This document shows positions 1 through 8,193 of a DNA stretch of 38,174 nt, piece by piece. Within the stretch, counting starts at the first letter, position 1. The number at the start of each line of letters is the position of its first letter. Source of the stretch: Planctomycetia bacterium (GTDB lineage: Bacteria; Planctomycetota; Planctomycetia; Pirellulales; UBA7805). The position numbers and the translations under genes are program-made. The notes below the pieces were generated by a model. It had not been told where the DNA came from and ran no database searches. It was given only the letters and a program-made list of their open reading frames with translations. Where the stretch lies: NCBI GenBank assembly GCA_021413585.1, contig JAIOQB010000466.1:1-38174 (forward strand), given 5' to 3'.

Positions 1-240
1 ACGATCAAGGCGATCCTCGACGAGCAGAAGCCTGAGGCGGTGTACTTTTCCGACAATCAGGGCCAGCGCTGCGGCTACCTGTTCATCGACATGGCCGACG
101 CCTCGCAGATCCCCGCGTTCTGCGAACCCTGGTTCCTGGCCTTCAATGCCCACATCTCCCTGCACCCCGTAATGAAGCCCGAGGACCTTGCCAAAGCCGG
201 GCCGAGCATTGAGAAAGCGGTCGAGCGGTTTGGCAAGTAA
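1..240 (+). CDS. Small conserved hypothetical protein, 3' part
   Basis: The frame is open from the first base of the window to the TAA at 238-240, so the 5' end lies outside. The visible 79 residues contain an AVYFSDNQGQR stretch, an IDMADASQIP stretch and a C-terminal KPEDL motif. This resembles a roughly 95-100 residue soluble family common in bacteria, whose members respond to no known pathway; some are labelled pantothenate synthetase in databases without resembling PanC, and I would not use that name. There is no signal peptide or membrane segment in the visible part. A compound palindromic repeat follows directly after the stop. Function unknown. Confidence 0.75.
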   Translation, partial: TIKAILDEQKPEAVYFSDNQGQRCGYLFIDMADASQIPAFCEPWFLAFNAHISLHPVMKPEDLAKAGPSIEKAVERFGK

Positions 241-244
241 TTTT

Positions 245-471
245 CTCCACGGAGAGACGGAGGTACGGAGAAGGAGAACGAAGGAATGACGAATGTCTAA
301 GCTCGAATGACGAAGCGCGAAATCCGAAATACACTTCTTCTTTCTTGCCTTCCCTCTTCGCGACCTTCTGTTCAAATTTCTTTTTTGTTGAACAGAAGGT
401 CGCGAAGGACGCGAAGAATCCAAGCTGTCATATTCCTCGTCTTCCTTCTCCGTGTCTCTGTGGTGAAAAAA
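245..471. repeat. Compound inverted repeat (family A arms around a 20-bp hairpin)
   Basis: The gap 241-493 holds no gene. It carries a family A arm (CCACGGAGAGACGGAGG type) at 245-275 and its inverted partner at 441-471 (CTCCGTGTCTCTGTGGTG). Between them is a perfect 20-bp inverted repeat, 356-375 against 388-407, with a 12-base loop, and a GCGAAGGACGCGAAG segment at 401-416. Short open frames here are translations of the repeat. It separates the end of the first gene from the 3' end of the minus-strand radical SAM gene, so it could also end transcription from both sides. Confidence 0.85.
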
Positions 472-493
472 GCGTCGTTAATAGAGCGAGCAC

Positions 494-2329
494 CTATTGT
501 GCATTCGCCATCGCCGTTAGCTGCGCCACGGCCCGCGTTTGCTCTTTTTCCAAAAACGTCCGTCCCTTCTTCACGTTGACGTGGTCCCACGGCAGGCGGT
601 CGTTCAGCTCGCACGGGCGATGCACCAGTTGCTCGGCGTCGAGGCCGGCGTCGCGGATGGCGTCCCACCAGCGCGGGGCGTTGAACTCCTCGCACCAACT
701 GTCCATCCGGGAGCCGCGCTGCCACGCCAGCTCGATCGCGTCGGCCATCCGGCGGTCGCCGCGGCTGAGGCCCCCTTCAATCAAGCTCGTTTCCACGTCG
801 TGGCACTTCACCGTCACGCTCCGCAGCCGGTTGCGGCGGTACAGGTATTGGTGGGCCCACTGGAAATACTCCCGCTTCTGCATGCCGTTCCACTGGTACG
901 GCGTGTGCGACTTGGGCACAAAATTCGACACGCTGGCGGTCACCTTGGCGTAACGGCCCGTCACTTCGCGGCCGATCTGCGAGATCCGCTCCGCCATGTC
1001 GATGATGCCGTCGAGGTCCACCGGCCGCTCGCCGGGCAACCCGCACATGAAGTACAGCTTCACCTTCTGAAACCCGTTGCGGAACGCCTCGCGGCAACCC
1101 TCGAACAGGTCTTCGTTCTTGATCTTCTTGCGGATCTGCTCGCGCATGTCGTCGCGAGCGACCTCGGGGGCGAGTGTGAGCCCATTGCGGCCGCCGGTCT
1201 GAATCAGCCGGGCGACGGTCTTGAGCTGCTCGTTAACGCGCAGGCTGGGAACCGACACGTTCACATTCAGCGGCCCGAACACTTCTTGCATCCGGTTGAC
1301 CAGTTGCTCGAAGTGCGGATAGTCGCTGGTGGAAAGCGACAGCAGCGAAATCTCGTGAAAGCCGGTGGCGCGGAACGACTCGAGCGCCGCCTGCACGATC
1401 GTTTCTACATTGCGAATCCGCAGCGGCCGCTTGATCACCGTGCTCTGGCAGAACCGGCACTGCCAAGGGCAGCCGCGCATGATCTCGATGGCGATCCTGT
1501 CGTGAACGCACTCGATCAACGGCACGATTGGCCGCGTGGGGAGCGGTATCGCCTCCAGATCGTCGATCACCGCCGGCTCAATCGTCTCCGGCACGTCGCT
1601 GCGGGTGCGATTGAGCGCCGCGAACCGGCCGTCGGGAAAATACTCGGGCTCGTAGAACCGGGGGACGTAGGCGAACGGCAAGCTGGCGGCAAGCGTGGCA
1701 AGCGCCTCTTCGCGCTCGCGGCGTCCCGCTTCACCCGTGGCGAACGAGCCATCCGCGCGGCGGCAGGCGTTGCGAAGCCGCAGCCACTCGTCGCACAGTT
1801 TGGGCAGCGCGGGTTCGCCATCGCCGGTGACCGCCACGTCGAAGAACGGCGCCACCGGCTCAGGATTCTGCGTGCAGGGTCCACCCGCCACGACCAGTGG
1901 GTCGGCCATCGTGCGTTCGACCGACCGGATCGGCACGCCCCCCAGGTCGAGCATGTTCAAGATATTCGTGTAGGAAATCTCATACTGCAATGAAAATCCC
2001 AACACGTCAAAGTCCTTAAGCGGCGTGAACGACTCCAGGCTGTACAGCGGCAAGCCGGCGGCGCGTAACGCCGCTTCCATATCGCGCCACGGGGCGAACG
2101 ACCGCTCGCACAGCCAATCCTCGCGGGCGTTCATCAGTGAATACAGCACCTGCAAGCCGTGATGGCTCATGCCGATGGTGTACGCGTCTGGAAACGCCAG
2201 GCAGAGCTTGCCCGCGACGGTAGCGTGGTCCTTCTGCACGGCGTTGAGCTCGCCGCCGATATACTGCGCCGGGGTCTGGATTCGGGGCAGGATTTTGCGG
2301 ACGATGGCGTCTTTGAGAGCGTGGTTCAT
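494..2329 (-). CDS. B12-binding-type radical SAM protein (TIGR03960-like)
   Basis: The 611-residue product starts MNHALKDAIVRKILPRIQTP. The radical SAM cluster motif CPWQCRFC has Cys287, Cys291 and Cys294, binding the 4Fe-4S cluster that cleaves S-adenosylmethionine. The N-terminal 200 residues, with PDAYTIGMSHHGLQVLYSLM and a GDGEPAL motif, have the layout of the cobalamin-binding-like domain found in this family, and the order and length match the uncharacterised TIGR03960 radical SAM group. The substrate is unknown. An upstream in-frame ATG at 2470 would add 47 residues, but these are a translation of the repeat at 2393-2471, so I place the start at 2329. No strong ribosome binding site is visible. 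Divergent from the Rieske gene. Confidence 0.88.
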   Translation of the reverse strand: MNHALKDAIVRKILPRIQTPAQYIGGELNAVQKDHATVAGKLCLAFPDAYTIGMSHHGLQVLYSLMNAREDWLCERSFAPWRDMEAALRAAGLPLYSLESFTPLKDFDVLGFSLQYEISYTNILNMLDLGGVPIRSVERTMADPLVVAGGPCTQNPEPVAPFFDVAVTGDGEPALPKLCDEWLRLRNACRRADGSFATGEAGRREREEALATLAASLPFAYVPRFYEPEYFPDGRFAALNRTRSDVPETIEPAVIDDLEAIPLPTRPIVPLIECVHDRIAIEIMRGCPWQCRFCQSTVIKRPLRIRNVETIVQAALESFRATGFHEISLLSLSTSDYPHFEQLVNRMQEVFGPLNVNVSVPSLRVNEQLKTVARLIQTGGRNGLTLAPEVARDDMREQIRKKIKNEDLFEGCREAFRNGFQKVKLYFMCGLPGERPVDLDGIIDMAERISQIGREVTGRYAKVTASVSNFVPKSHTPYQWNGMQKREYFQWAHQYLYRRNRLRSVTVKCHDVETSLIEGGLSRGDRRMADAIELAWQRGSRMDSWCEEFNAPRWWDAIRDAGLDAEQLVHRPCELNDRLPWDHVNVKKGRTFLEKEQTRAVAQLTAMANAQ

Positions 2330-2392
2330 GGCCACATTATGGCAGAACCGAGTAATATCGCCCAGACCGGCACCGGGGTGGAATGACCGCGG

Positions 2393-2471
2393 AATGACCA
2401 ATGTCCAAATCCCAATGACGCGCAGGCGGAAGTTGTATCCTTTGGTCATTGGGATTTGGTCATTGGACATT
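2393..2471. repeat. Family B paired inverted repeat
   Basis: Left arm 2393-2419 (AATGACCAATGTCCAAATCC...) is complementary to the right arm 2441-2471 (TTGGTCATTGGGATTTGG...), with a short loop. It lies between the divergent radical SAM and Rieske genes and so overlaps where their promoters should be. It creates false N-terminal extensions on both flanking frames. The same family recurs near 19331, 32110 and 35601. Confidence 0.88.
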
Positions 2472-2520
2472 AACTAACTTTATAGTCGTCCTGTCGCGAA
2501 ACTCTGCGAGCTTCCATACC

Positions 2521-2832
2521 ATGTCCGATTTCATCACCGTCGCCAAGCTCGGCGATATCGCCGACGGCCAGGGGGCCACGTTCACCGTCGGGGAGCGGCT
2601 GGTGGCGGTGTTTCGCGAGGGAGACCGCTATCACGCGATCGACGATCTCTGCCCTCACATGGGCGCGTCGCTCAGTGCCGGTTACTTCGAGAACGGCATC
2701 GTCACCTGCCCCTGGCACGCCTGGCGGTTCCGAGTCTGCGACGGCACCTGGTGCGACAACCCCCGGATCAAGACCGACGCGTTTGAGGTCCGCGTTGAAG
2801 GGGACGAAATTCAAGTGAGAATTGAGAAATGA
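2521..2832 (+). CDS. Rieske [2Fe-2S] ferredoxin, NirD-like
   Basis: A 103-residue single-domain Rieske protein. The cluster ligands are Cys44 and His46 in CPHMGASL and Cys63 and His66 in CPWHAWRF, with a spacing of 16 residues between His46 and Cys63. This is the small soluble form related to the nitrite reductase small subunit and to ferredoxin components of ring-hydroxylating dioxygenases. There is no membrane anchor, so it should act as a cytoplasmic electron carrier. No partner oxygenase or reductase gene is adjacent, so the partner is unknown. The ATG at 2521 is preferred because earlier in-frame codons translate repeat B. The last codons (RIEK and stop) are already within a repeat that continues to 3017. 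Confidence 0.9.
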   Translation: MSDFITVAKLGDIADGQGATFTVGERLVAVFREGDRYHAIDDLCPHMGASLSAGYFENGIVTCPWHAWRFRVCDGTWCDNPRIKTDAFEVRVEGDEIQVRIEK

Positions 2833-3017
2833 GAATTGTGGATTGATCGGCAACAGTCGCCCAACGACTCTTCAATCCTCAATCCTCAATCCTCAATCCT
2901 CAATCCTCAATCCTCAATCCTCAATCCTCAATCCTCAATCCTCAATCCTCAATCCTCAATTCACAATCCTCAATCCTCAATTCACAATTCACAATCCTCA
3001 ATCCTCAATTCACAATT
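2815..3017. repeat. Heptanucleotide microsatellite TCAATCC (family C)
   Basis: From 2872 to about 2960 the unit TCAATCC repeats about 12-13 times without a fault. It then alternates with the variant TCACAAT to 3017, giving about 21 units in all. A left arm at 2815-2846 (GAGAATTGAGAAATGAGAA type) is complementary to the right side, so the whole is a paired element with an expanded right arm. It lies between the convergent Rieske and UPF0173 genes and encodes the stop codon of both. Because seven is not a multiple of three it is open in several frames, giving period-7 peptides. Confidence 0.95.
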
Positions 3018-3693
3018 TGATTACTCCCCCCACCTCCACCACCACCGGCTCCGCACTTGTCTCTCTCCGCACGCGGGTCGCCCAGGCGGAGGCGTCCTGC
3101 GCGATGGGGGGCCAGGTGTTGTAGTGGGCCGGGGCGACGCGGCGGGGGTCGATCAGCCGGATCGCTTCGAGCGAATCTTCCGGGCCCATCGTGTAGCGGT
3201 CGCCGATCGGCAGCACCGCCAGGTCGATCCGCCGCCTGCCGATCAGTCGCATGTCGCCGAACAGGGCCGTGTCGCAGGCAAAGTAAATTCGCTTGCCGCC
3301 GGTCTCGATCAGGAACCCGCCCGCGGTGCCGGCATACGTCCCATCCGGCAGCACGCTGCTATGTACCGCCGGCGTGAGCGTGACCCGCCCCAGCGGCAGC
3401 TCGATACCTCCCCCCAAGTTCATCGGCTCCGTCCGCTCAATCCCCTGCTTGCCCGCCCACTCGCAGATTTCGAAGTTCGCCACCACCAGCGCTCCGGTCC
3501 GCCGAGCGATTGGCACCAGGTCGTCCACATGGTCGTAATGCCCATGCGAGACGAGGATCACGTCAGGCGAAACATCGGCCGCCTTGCACGGCGCCGTGGG
3601 AGATGAATCCAAAAAAGGATCGAGCAGCGCCGTCTGCTCGGGCGTCTTGATCAACCAGCAGCCGTGACCGAGCCAGGTGAGTTCAATGGGCAT
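3010..3693 (-). CDS. UPF0173-type metal-dependent hydrolase (metallo-beta-lactamase fold)
   Basis: A 227-residue protein starting MPIELTWLGHGCWLIKT. The metal motif His50-x-His52-x-Asp54-His55 (HGHYDH) and the later CDTALFGDM and PAHYNTWP motifs place it in the UlaG/YtkL-like branch of the metallo-beta-lactamase fold. These soluble enzymes bind two metal ions and hydrolyse esters, lactones or phosphodiesters; the substrate of this one is unknown. A purine-rich AGGGAGGGGAG lies about 7 bases before the ATG and would serve as a ribosome binding site, although it is half of a small palindrome. The TGA stop lies in the last unit of the heptanucleotide repeat. Confidence 0.88.
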   Translation of the reverse strand: MPIELTWLGHGCWLIKTPEQTALLDPFLDSSPTAPCKAADVSPDVILVSHGHYDHVDDLVPIARRTGALVVANFEICEWAGKQGIERTEPMNLGGGIELPLGRVTLTPAVHSSVLPDGTYAGTAGGFLIETGGKRIYFACDTALFGDMRLIGRRRIDLAVLPIGDRYTMGPEDSLEAIRLIDPRRVAPAHYNTWPPIAQDASAWATRVRRETSAEPVVVEVGGVIKL

Positions 3694-3701
3694 GATTTTC
3701 T

Positions 3702-3733
3702 CCCCTCCCTTTAAGGGAGGGGCCGGGGAAGGG
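3702..3733. repeat. Palindromic repeat (CCCTCCCTTTAAGGGAGGG type)
   Basis: A short perfect palindrome, CCCCTCCCTTTAAGGGAGGGG, followed by CCGGGGAAGGG. It sits just upstream of the UPF0173 start and includes its apparent ribosome binding site. A related element (CCCTCTCCCGGAGGGAGAGG) is at 4824-4862. The stretch 3734-3861 holds nothing else that I recognise. Confidence 0.7.
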
Positions 3734-3861
3734 TAACGGGTTCGCTAATCAAACGAACTGATTTTGCGCGAGCGATAACAATTGTTGCCGGAAGCAGCAC
3801 GGCAAGGCAAGAAGGCAATCGGCAGATTGCGACGTAATCGCCTGCGATCTCAACACAGTCG

Positions 3862-4647
3862 TCAGCGATGGGCGGTCCCCAAATAGACACCGACCGCGTC
3901 TGCAAAGGAATGAGCAGAGTTCGGCGCAAAAGTATCAACGCAGAACGCCAACAGAAAAAAGACGAGCATCACAATCGTTGCCGTTGCTCGTCGCTTTCCT
4001 TGTCGCAACCAGGAAATAGCCGCAATAAGCCCGGCAACGCAGGCAGCAGTCAGCAGCAGCGGAATACTGATTTCTCTCACGATGGTGTCGGTTCCACAAT
4101 CGAAAACGTATTTCGCTGCAAACAAAGGGTTAATTGAAATGACCATGATTCGGTGATATGTGAAGTACCACAAAATAACCACGCTGATGATCAAACCAAT
4201 TGACGCGCCAAATAAGGTCATTCCGGCAGCCAACCAGTTCCTGGCGGGAACGCGCGGCTGTTCGGCCGAATCTCTTCGCCAAAATGCGCACCACACCGTA
4301 CGCAATAGCACACACAGAGGCCAACATACCGCAGCCACAACTATGGCAGTTACAACATCCGCCACGAGCCCCACCCAACTCTGTATCTCTGGCAAACCCA
4401 CCTGCGCTGGAAACTGTGTAAAATTGTAGATGCCTCCAACATTAGGGGAGTCGATAATCCAATTTCCCTGATACGGAAATGGAAAACCGCGCCCCAGCCG
4501 CTCGCCAATGCCGCCGTCATAATTCCGCACGACAAGATTCAATGCGAAGAAGCCAGCCAGGCACGCCGTAATGATGAAAATCGTCCGCAACCGAAACTGC
4601 GGCCGGTACGATGGTCGCGACGGGCGTGAAGTGGCGTCTGGATTCAT
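3862..4647 (-). CDS. Unknown membrane protein with five predicted helices
   Basis: A 261-residue protein from the ATG at 4647. The N-terminus has a Ser/Pro/Arg-rich leader followed by FRLRTIFIITACLAGFFAL, a pattern (FxLRTLL plus a hydrophobic helix) that often begins planctomycetal membrane proteins. Four further hydrophobic segments follow, around VGLVADVVTAIVVAAVCWPL, TLFGASIGLIISVVILWYF, ISIPLLLTAACVAGLIAAI and ATIVMLVFFLLAFC. I recognise no catalytic motif. The frame is open upstream to 4746, but MNPDATS gives a better start for a membrane protein. The base composition is visibly lower in GC than the neighbouring genes, which may mark a recent or weakly constrained gene. Function unknown. 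Confidence 0.7.
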   Translation of the reverse strand: MNPDATSRPSRPSYRPQFRLRTIFIITACLAGFFALNLVVRNYDGGIGERLGRGFPFPYQGNWIIDSPNVGGIYNFTQFPAQVGLPEIQSWVGLVADVVTAIVVAAVCWPLCVLLRTVWCAFWRRDSAEQPRVPARNWLAAGMTLFGASIGLIISVVILWYFTYHRIMVISINPLFAAKYVFDCGTDTIVREISIPLLLTAACVAGLIAAISWLRQGKRRATATIVMLVFFLLAFCVDTFAPNSAHSFADAVGVYLGTAHR

Positions 4648-4942
4648 GCGGTGCGAGAGATTATCAGGTTGGTGGACGATCTCTTTCGCTGAACTTAACG
4701 CACCGGGGGCGGTTCTGCCAGGAAATTGCTGGCTCGAACGCGGCAACGCGGCTTGTGTTTGCGGCGGTTTTTGCTAACACAAGGGGGGCGAAAACGACTC
4801 GCTGGCGCTATGATTAGGCTGACGCTCCCTCACTCCGGCCCTCTCCCGGAGGGAGAGGGGGACGACGCGCTCTCCTGCGGGTCGTGGCTAAACATCGTTT
4901 CCCAATCGCAAATCCACAATCGCACATCGAAAATCGAAAACC
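4648..4942. other. Intergenic region with two repeat elements
   Basis: About 295 bases without a convincing gene between the unknown membrane protein and apgM, which are divergent. It holds the palindromic element CCCTCTCCCGGAGGGAGAGG at 4824-4862 and an AATCGCAAATCCACAATCGC-type element at 4901-4940 that runs up to the apgM start codon. No clear promoter boxes are visible. Confidence 0.6.
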
Positions 4943-6148
4943 ATGGACTTGATCGAACTCTTGCCGTCGCTGATCCAAAAGAACCAAACCAAAATCGTCA
5001 TGCTCGTGGCCGACGGCCTCGGGGGGCTGCCGCAGCAGCCGGGCGGGAAAACGGAACTCGAGACGGCCGCCACGCCGCATCTCGACGCCCTGGCCCGCCG
5101 CGGCGTCAGTGGGTTGAGCATTCCGGTGCGGCTGGGGATCACGCCGGGCAGCGGGCCGGGGCATTTGGGATTGTTCGGCTACGATCCGCTCAAATATCTG
5201 ATTGGCCGCGGAGCGCTCGAGGCGACCGGCATCGGGTTCGAGCTGCAGCCGACCGACGTCGCCGCCCGAGGCAACTTTTGCACGCTCGATAAGAACGGGC
5301 TGATCAGCGACCGCCGCGCGGGTCGCATCGCCAGCGACGAGAGCGCTCCGCTCGCCCGCCGGCTGCGCGACGTGAAGATCCCCGGCGTGGAGGTTTTTGT
5401 CGAGCCGGTGAAAGAGCATCGGTTCGTCGTCGTGTTCCGTGCCGCGGGGCTGGGCGAGCATGTTCACGACACCGATCCGCAGGAAACGGGTGTGCCGCCG
5501 CTCGCCTCGAAGGCGGCCCGCCCTGACAGCCAACGCACCGCCGAAGTGGCCGCGGAGTTTGTCGCCCAGGCGCAAAAACTGCTCGCTGGCGAAGCGAAGG
5601 CCAACGGCCTGACGCTCCGCGGTTTCGCCGCCCGGCCGTCGCTGCCGAGCTACGAAGAAGTGTATGGCCTAAACGCGGCGGCGATCGCCGTCTATCCGAT
5701 GTACAAAGGGCTCGCCCGGCTGGTGGGGATGGATATCGTCGGCCAGGCCCAATCGCTCGCCGACCAGGTGGGTGTGCTGCGCGACAACTGGTCCAAATAC
5801 GACTTCTTCTTCCTGCACTTCAAGTACACTGACAGCACCGGTGAAGACGGCGCGTTCGACGCCAAAGTGAAGCGGATCGAAGAACTCGACGACATCATGC
5901 CGCGCATTATGGAACTGAAACCCGACGTGCTGATCGTCACCGGCGACCACAGCACGCCCAGCATGCTGCGCTCCCACAGTTGGCACCCCGTGCCGACGCT
6001 CCTGGTGGCCGACCACTGCCGCCCCGACGGCTGCGAACGATTTGGCGAAGCGGACTGCCTCCGCGGCGGCCTGGGGCAGTTTGAGGCCCGGTACCTGATG
6101 CCGCTGGCGATGGCGAACGCGGGAAGGTTGGGGAAGTATGGTGCGTAG
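4943..6148 (+). CDS. apgM: 2,3-bisphosphoglycerate-independent phosphoglycerate mutase, archaeal type
   Basis: A 401-residue cytoplasmic enzyme that interconverts 3- and 2-phosphoglycerate in glycolysis and gluconeogenesis without a bisphosphoglycerate cofactor. It belongs to the alkaline phosphatase superfamily: Asp24 in VADGLGGLP is a metal ligand, Ser70 in ITPGSGPGHLGLFGYDP is the phosphorylated nucleophile, and the C-terminal TGDHSTPSMLRSHSWHPVP supplies further Asp and His metal ligands. The length and motif order fit ApgM (about 400 residues) rather than the roughly 510-residue bacterial GpmI. The ATG follows a repeat-derived AATCGAAAACC segment with no Shine-Dalgarno, so initiation may not depend on one. 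Confidence 0.95.
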   Translation: MDLIELLPSLIQKNQTKIVMLVADGLGGLPQQPGGKTELETAATPHLDALARRGVSGLSIPVRLGITPGSGPGHLGLFGYDPLKYLIGRGALEATGIGFELQPTDVAARGNFCTLDKNGLISDRRAGRIASDESAPLARRLRDVKIPGVEVFVEPVKEHRFVVVFRAAGLGEHVHDTDPQETGVPPLASKAARPDSQRTAEVAAEFVAQAQKLLAGEAKANGLTLRGFAARPSLPSYEEVYGLNAAAIAVYPMYKGLARLVGMDIVGQAQSLADQVGVLRDNWSKYDFFFLHFKYTDSTGEDGAFDAKVKRIEELDDIMPRIMELKPDVLIVTGDHSTPSMLRSHSWHPVPTLLVADHCRPDGCERFGEADCLRGGLGQFEARYLMPLAMANAGRLGKYGA

Positions 6149-6155
6149 GGGGCGG

Positions 6156-6188
6156 GATTGGGAATTGAGGATTGAGGAATGCGAAATG
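6156..6188. repeat. Family C repeat fragment (GAATTGAGGATTGAGGAATG)
   Basis: A short, inverted copy of the heptanucleotide-type sequence seen at 2815-3017, just after the apgM stop. It is followed at 6228-6255 by a TGCTCATAGTTCACTGCTCA element that resembles the sequence at 4838-4865 plus 20 kb (24838-24865). No gene lies in 6149-6317. Confidence 0.6.
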
Positions 6189-6317
6189 TTTAGCCGCGAC
6201 TCGAAGAGGAGCGCGTTGACCGTAGTCGCTGCTCATAGTTCACTGCTCACCGCCATTTAACGATCGCGATCTGTGTGACTTCTCTCGCGGCTCTTCACTA
6301 AACTAAGGATCCCACCG

Positions 6318-8153
6318 ATGACACTCCTCCGCGGCGTATTTCTGGGCATCGCAATCAGCACACTATGCGCCGCACTGTCGCCAGCGGCATCGGCCGACGA
6401 CGCCGCCAAATCCCCCGGCCATCGGCTGCTCGTTGGCGATTACTCGACCAAACGGCTGGCGATCGTCGAGCCGGACGGCACGCTCTCCTGGGAGACGCCG
6501 ATTCACGATATCCACGATGCGGCGCTGCTCCCCAACGGCAACATTCTGTTTCAGCAGGGTTGGACCAAAATCGTCGAGATGTCGCCCGATCATAAGATCG
6601 TCTGGCAATACGACGCGGGTGCAGACGCGCCGCACGGCAAGATCGAGGTCCACGCATTTCAGCGGCTGGCTGACGGGTGCACGATGATCGCCGAATCGGG
6701 GCCGGGGCGGATTATCGAGGTCGATCGCGACGGCAAGATCGTGGCCACCGTGAAGCTCAAGCTGGCCGAGCCGAATCCGCATCGCGATACGCGGCTGGTT
6801 CGCAAGCTGGACAGCGGCCATTACCTCGTTGCCCACGAAGGGGAGAACGCCGTCCGCGAGTACGACCCGCAGGGTACCGTCGTGTGGGAGTATAAGATCG
6901 GCAAGAAAGTCTATTCTGCCCTGCGGCTGGCCTCGGGCAATACGCTCATCGGCACCGGCGATGGGCATAGCGTGATCGAAGTCGATCCGGCGGGGAAGAT
7001 TGTGTGGGAAGTGAAGGAGCACGACCTGCCGGGCATCACGCTGGCCTGGATCACGATGGTCGATCGCCTGCCCAACGGCAACACGATCATCGTCAACTGC
7101 CACGCCGGCCCGGCGAACCCCCAGGTGATCGAAGTCACGCCGGACAAGAAGGTGGTGTGGACGTTCAAGGATTTTAAGAAGTTTGGCAACGCGACGGCGG
7201 TGGCCAGGGTACTGCCGGCCGACGCTGCGCCGAAGAAGCCCGCCGCGTCCGACGGCGCCCAATCGCAACCGTCCTCCCATAGCCCCGGGCTCCGCCCGGG
7301 AGCCGCCCCGCTCACCCGCCCTCCAGACAGCAAAACCGCAACCGGCAACGGACCGCTCAAGCCGATACCCGATCGGCTCGTGGTCCTCACCTTCGACGAC
7401 GGCAACAAATCGGATATCGAGACCGTGGCCCCGGCGCTGAAGAAATTCGGCTTCGGTGCCACGTTCTTTATCACCGAGGGTCTCGGGGCCGCGAAGGACA
7501 AGAAAAACTTCCTCACCTGGGACGAAGTGCAGCGGCTCGACGCGCTGGGCTTTGAAATCGGCAACCACACCGGCCGCCATGACAATCCCACCACGCAGAC
7601 GCGAGAGGCGTTTAACAACGACGTGGCGACGATCGAAAAGCGGTGCGCGGAGCATGGCATCCCGCGCCCGATGACATTTTGCTATCCGGGTTATGCCCAC
7701 GATTTGAAGTCGGTCGAGGTGCTGCGCGAGCGGGGCTATTTGTTCGCCCGCCGGGGCATGTATCCGGAATTGAAATACGTCGAAGGGGGCGGCCGAGGAT
7801 TTGCGTACGATCCGAAGGAAGACCACCCGCTGCTGATCCCCTTCACCGCCACCGCCGGCCCACAGATGCGGTTTGCAGACCTCGTGTGGGCTGTCGACCA
7901 GGCCCGCGACGGCAAGATCTGCGTGCTCACGCTGCACGGCGTGCCGGCCAAGCTGCACTCCTGGGTCAGCACGACACCGGAGCAACTTGACCAGTACCTG
8001 CGCTATCTGAAAGAGAAGAACTGCACGGTGATTGCGCTGCGGGATCTGGCGGAATATGTCGATCCCGAGCAAGCGGCGAGCGACCCGTATGCCGGGGTCA
8101 ATCGACGGATGGCCGCGATGAAGGAGATGGCGAAGAGTGTGGCGCGGCCGTAG
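6318..8153 (+). CDS. Secreted beta-propeller fused to a polysaccharide deacetylase
   Basis: A 611-residue protein with a signal peptide ending near AASADDAA (residue 27-30). Residues 30-300 hold repeated G-x-I-V-W-E/Q-Y blades (GKIVWEVKE, GTVVWEYKIG, KKVVWTFKD), typical of PQQ-like or arylsulfotransferase-like propellers. Residues 350-600 are a NodB-homology carbohydrate esterase 4 domain: TFDDG at 358-362 gives the catalytic base and metal Asp, and His417 and His421 in HTGRH are metal ligands. It should act outside the cytoplasm, removing acetyl groups from a polysaccharide. The linker (about residues 300-350) contains HSPGLRPGA, a translated palindromic repeat (7278-7303). An AAGGA ribosome binding site lies 8 bases before the ATG. 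Confidence 0.88.
   Translation: MTLLRGVFLGIAISTLCAALSPAASADDAAKSPGHRLLVGDYSTKRLAIVEPDGTLSWETPIHDIHDAALLPNGNILFQQGWTKIVEMSPDHKIVWQYDAGADAPHGKIEVHAFQRLADGCTMIAESGPGRIIEVDRDGKIVATVKLKLAEPNPHRDTRLVRKLDSGHYLVAHEGENAVREYDPQGTVVWEYKIGKKVYSALRLASGNTLIGTGDGHSVIEVDPAGKIVWEVKEHDLPGITLAWITMVDRLPNGNTIIVNCHAGPANPQVIEVTPDKKVVWTFKDFKKFGNATAVARVLPADAAPKKPAASDGAQSQPSSHSPGLRPGAAPLTRPPDSKTATGNGPLKPIPDRLVVLTFDDGNKSDIETVAPALKKFGFGATFFITEGLGAAKDKKNFLTWDEVQRLDALGFEIGNHTGRHDNPTTQTREAFNNDVATIEKRCAEHGIPRPMTFCYPGYAHDLKSVEVLRERGYLFARRGMYPELKYVEGGGRGFAYDPKEDHPLLIPFTATAGPQMRFADLVWAVDQARDGKICVLTLHGVPAKLHSWVSTTPEQLDQYLRYLKEKNCTVIALRDLAEYVDPEQAASDPYAGVNRRMAAMKEMAKSVARP
7278..7303. repeat. Family F palindrome inside a coding region
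   Basis: GCCCCGGGCTCCGCCCGGGAGC, translated in frame as SPGLRPGA in the linker of the propeller/deacetylase fusion. Near-identical copies lie in intergenic DNA at 15526-15553 (inverted) and 21559-21586. Confidence 0.88.
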
Positions 8154-8193
8154 GGGGTGGGGATTTCAAATTGCAGATTGACGCTGGGCGGGT

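Noticed and set aside
539..1993. 484-codon plus-strand frame opposite the radical SAM gene
   Set aside because: It is antisense to a gene with a full set of conserved motifs, and its product is a low-complexity Arg/Ala/His/Leu-rich sequence without domains; a GC-rich shadow.
2872..3017. Possible CRISPR array
   Set aside because: The repeats are 7 bases with no spacers; it is a microsatellite. No cas gene is present.
2836..3606. 256-codon frame with SSILNPQ repeats
   Set aside because: The repeats are a translation of the heptanucleotide tract, and the rest is antisense to the UPF0173 hydrolase.
6363..8072. 569-codon minus-strand frame
   Set aside because: Antisense to the propeller/deacetylase, which has motifs and a signal peptide; the frame has no recognisable domain.
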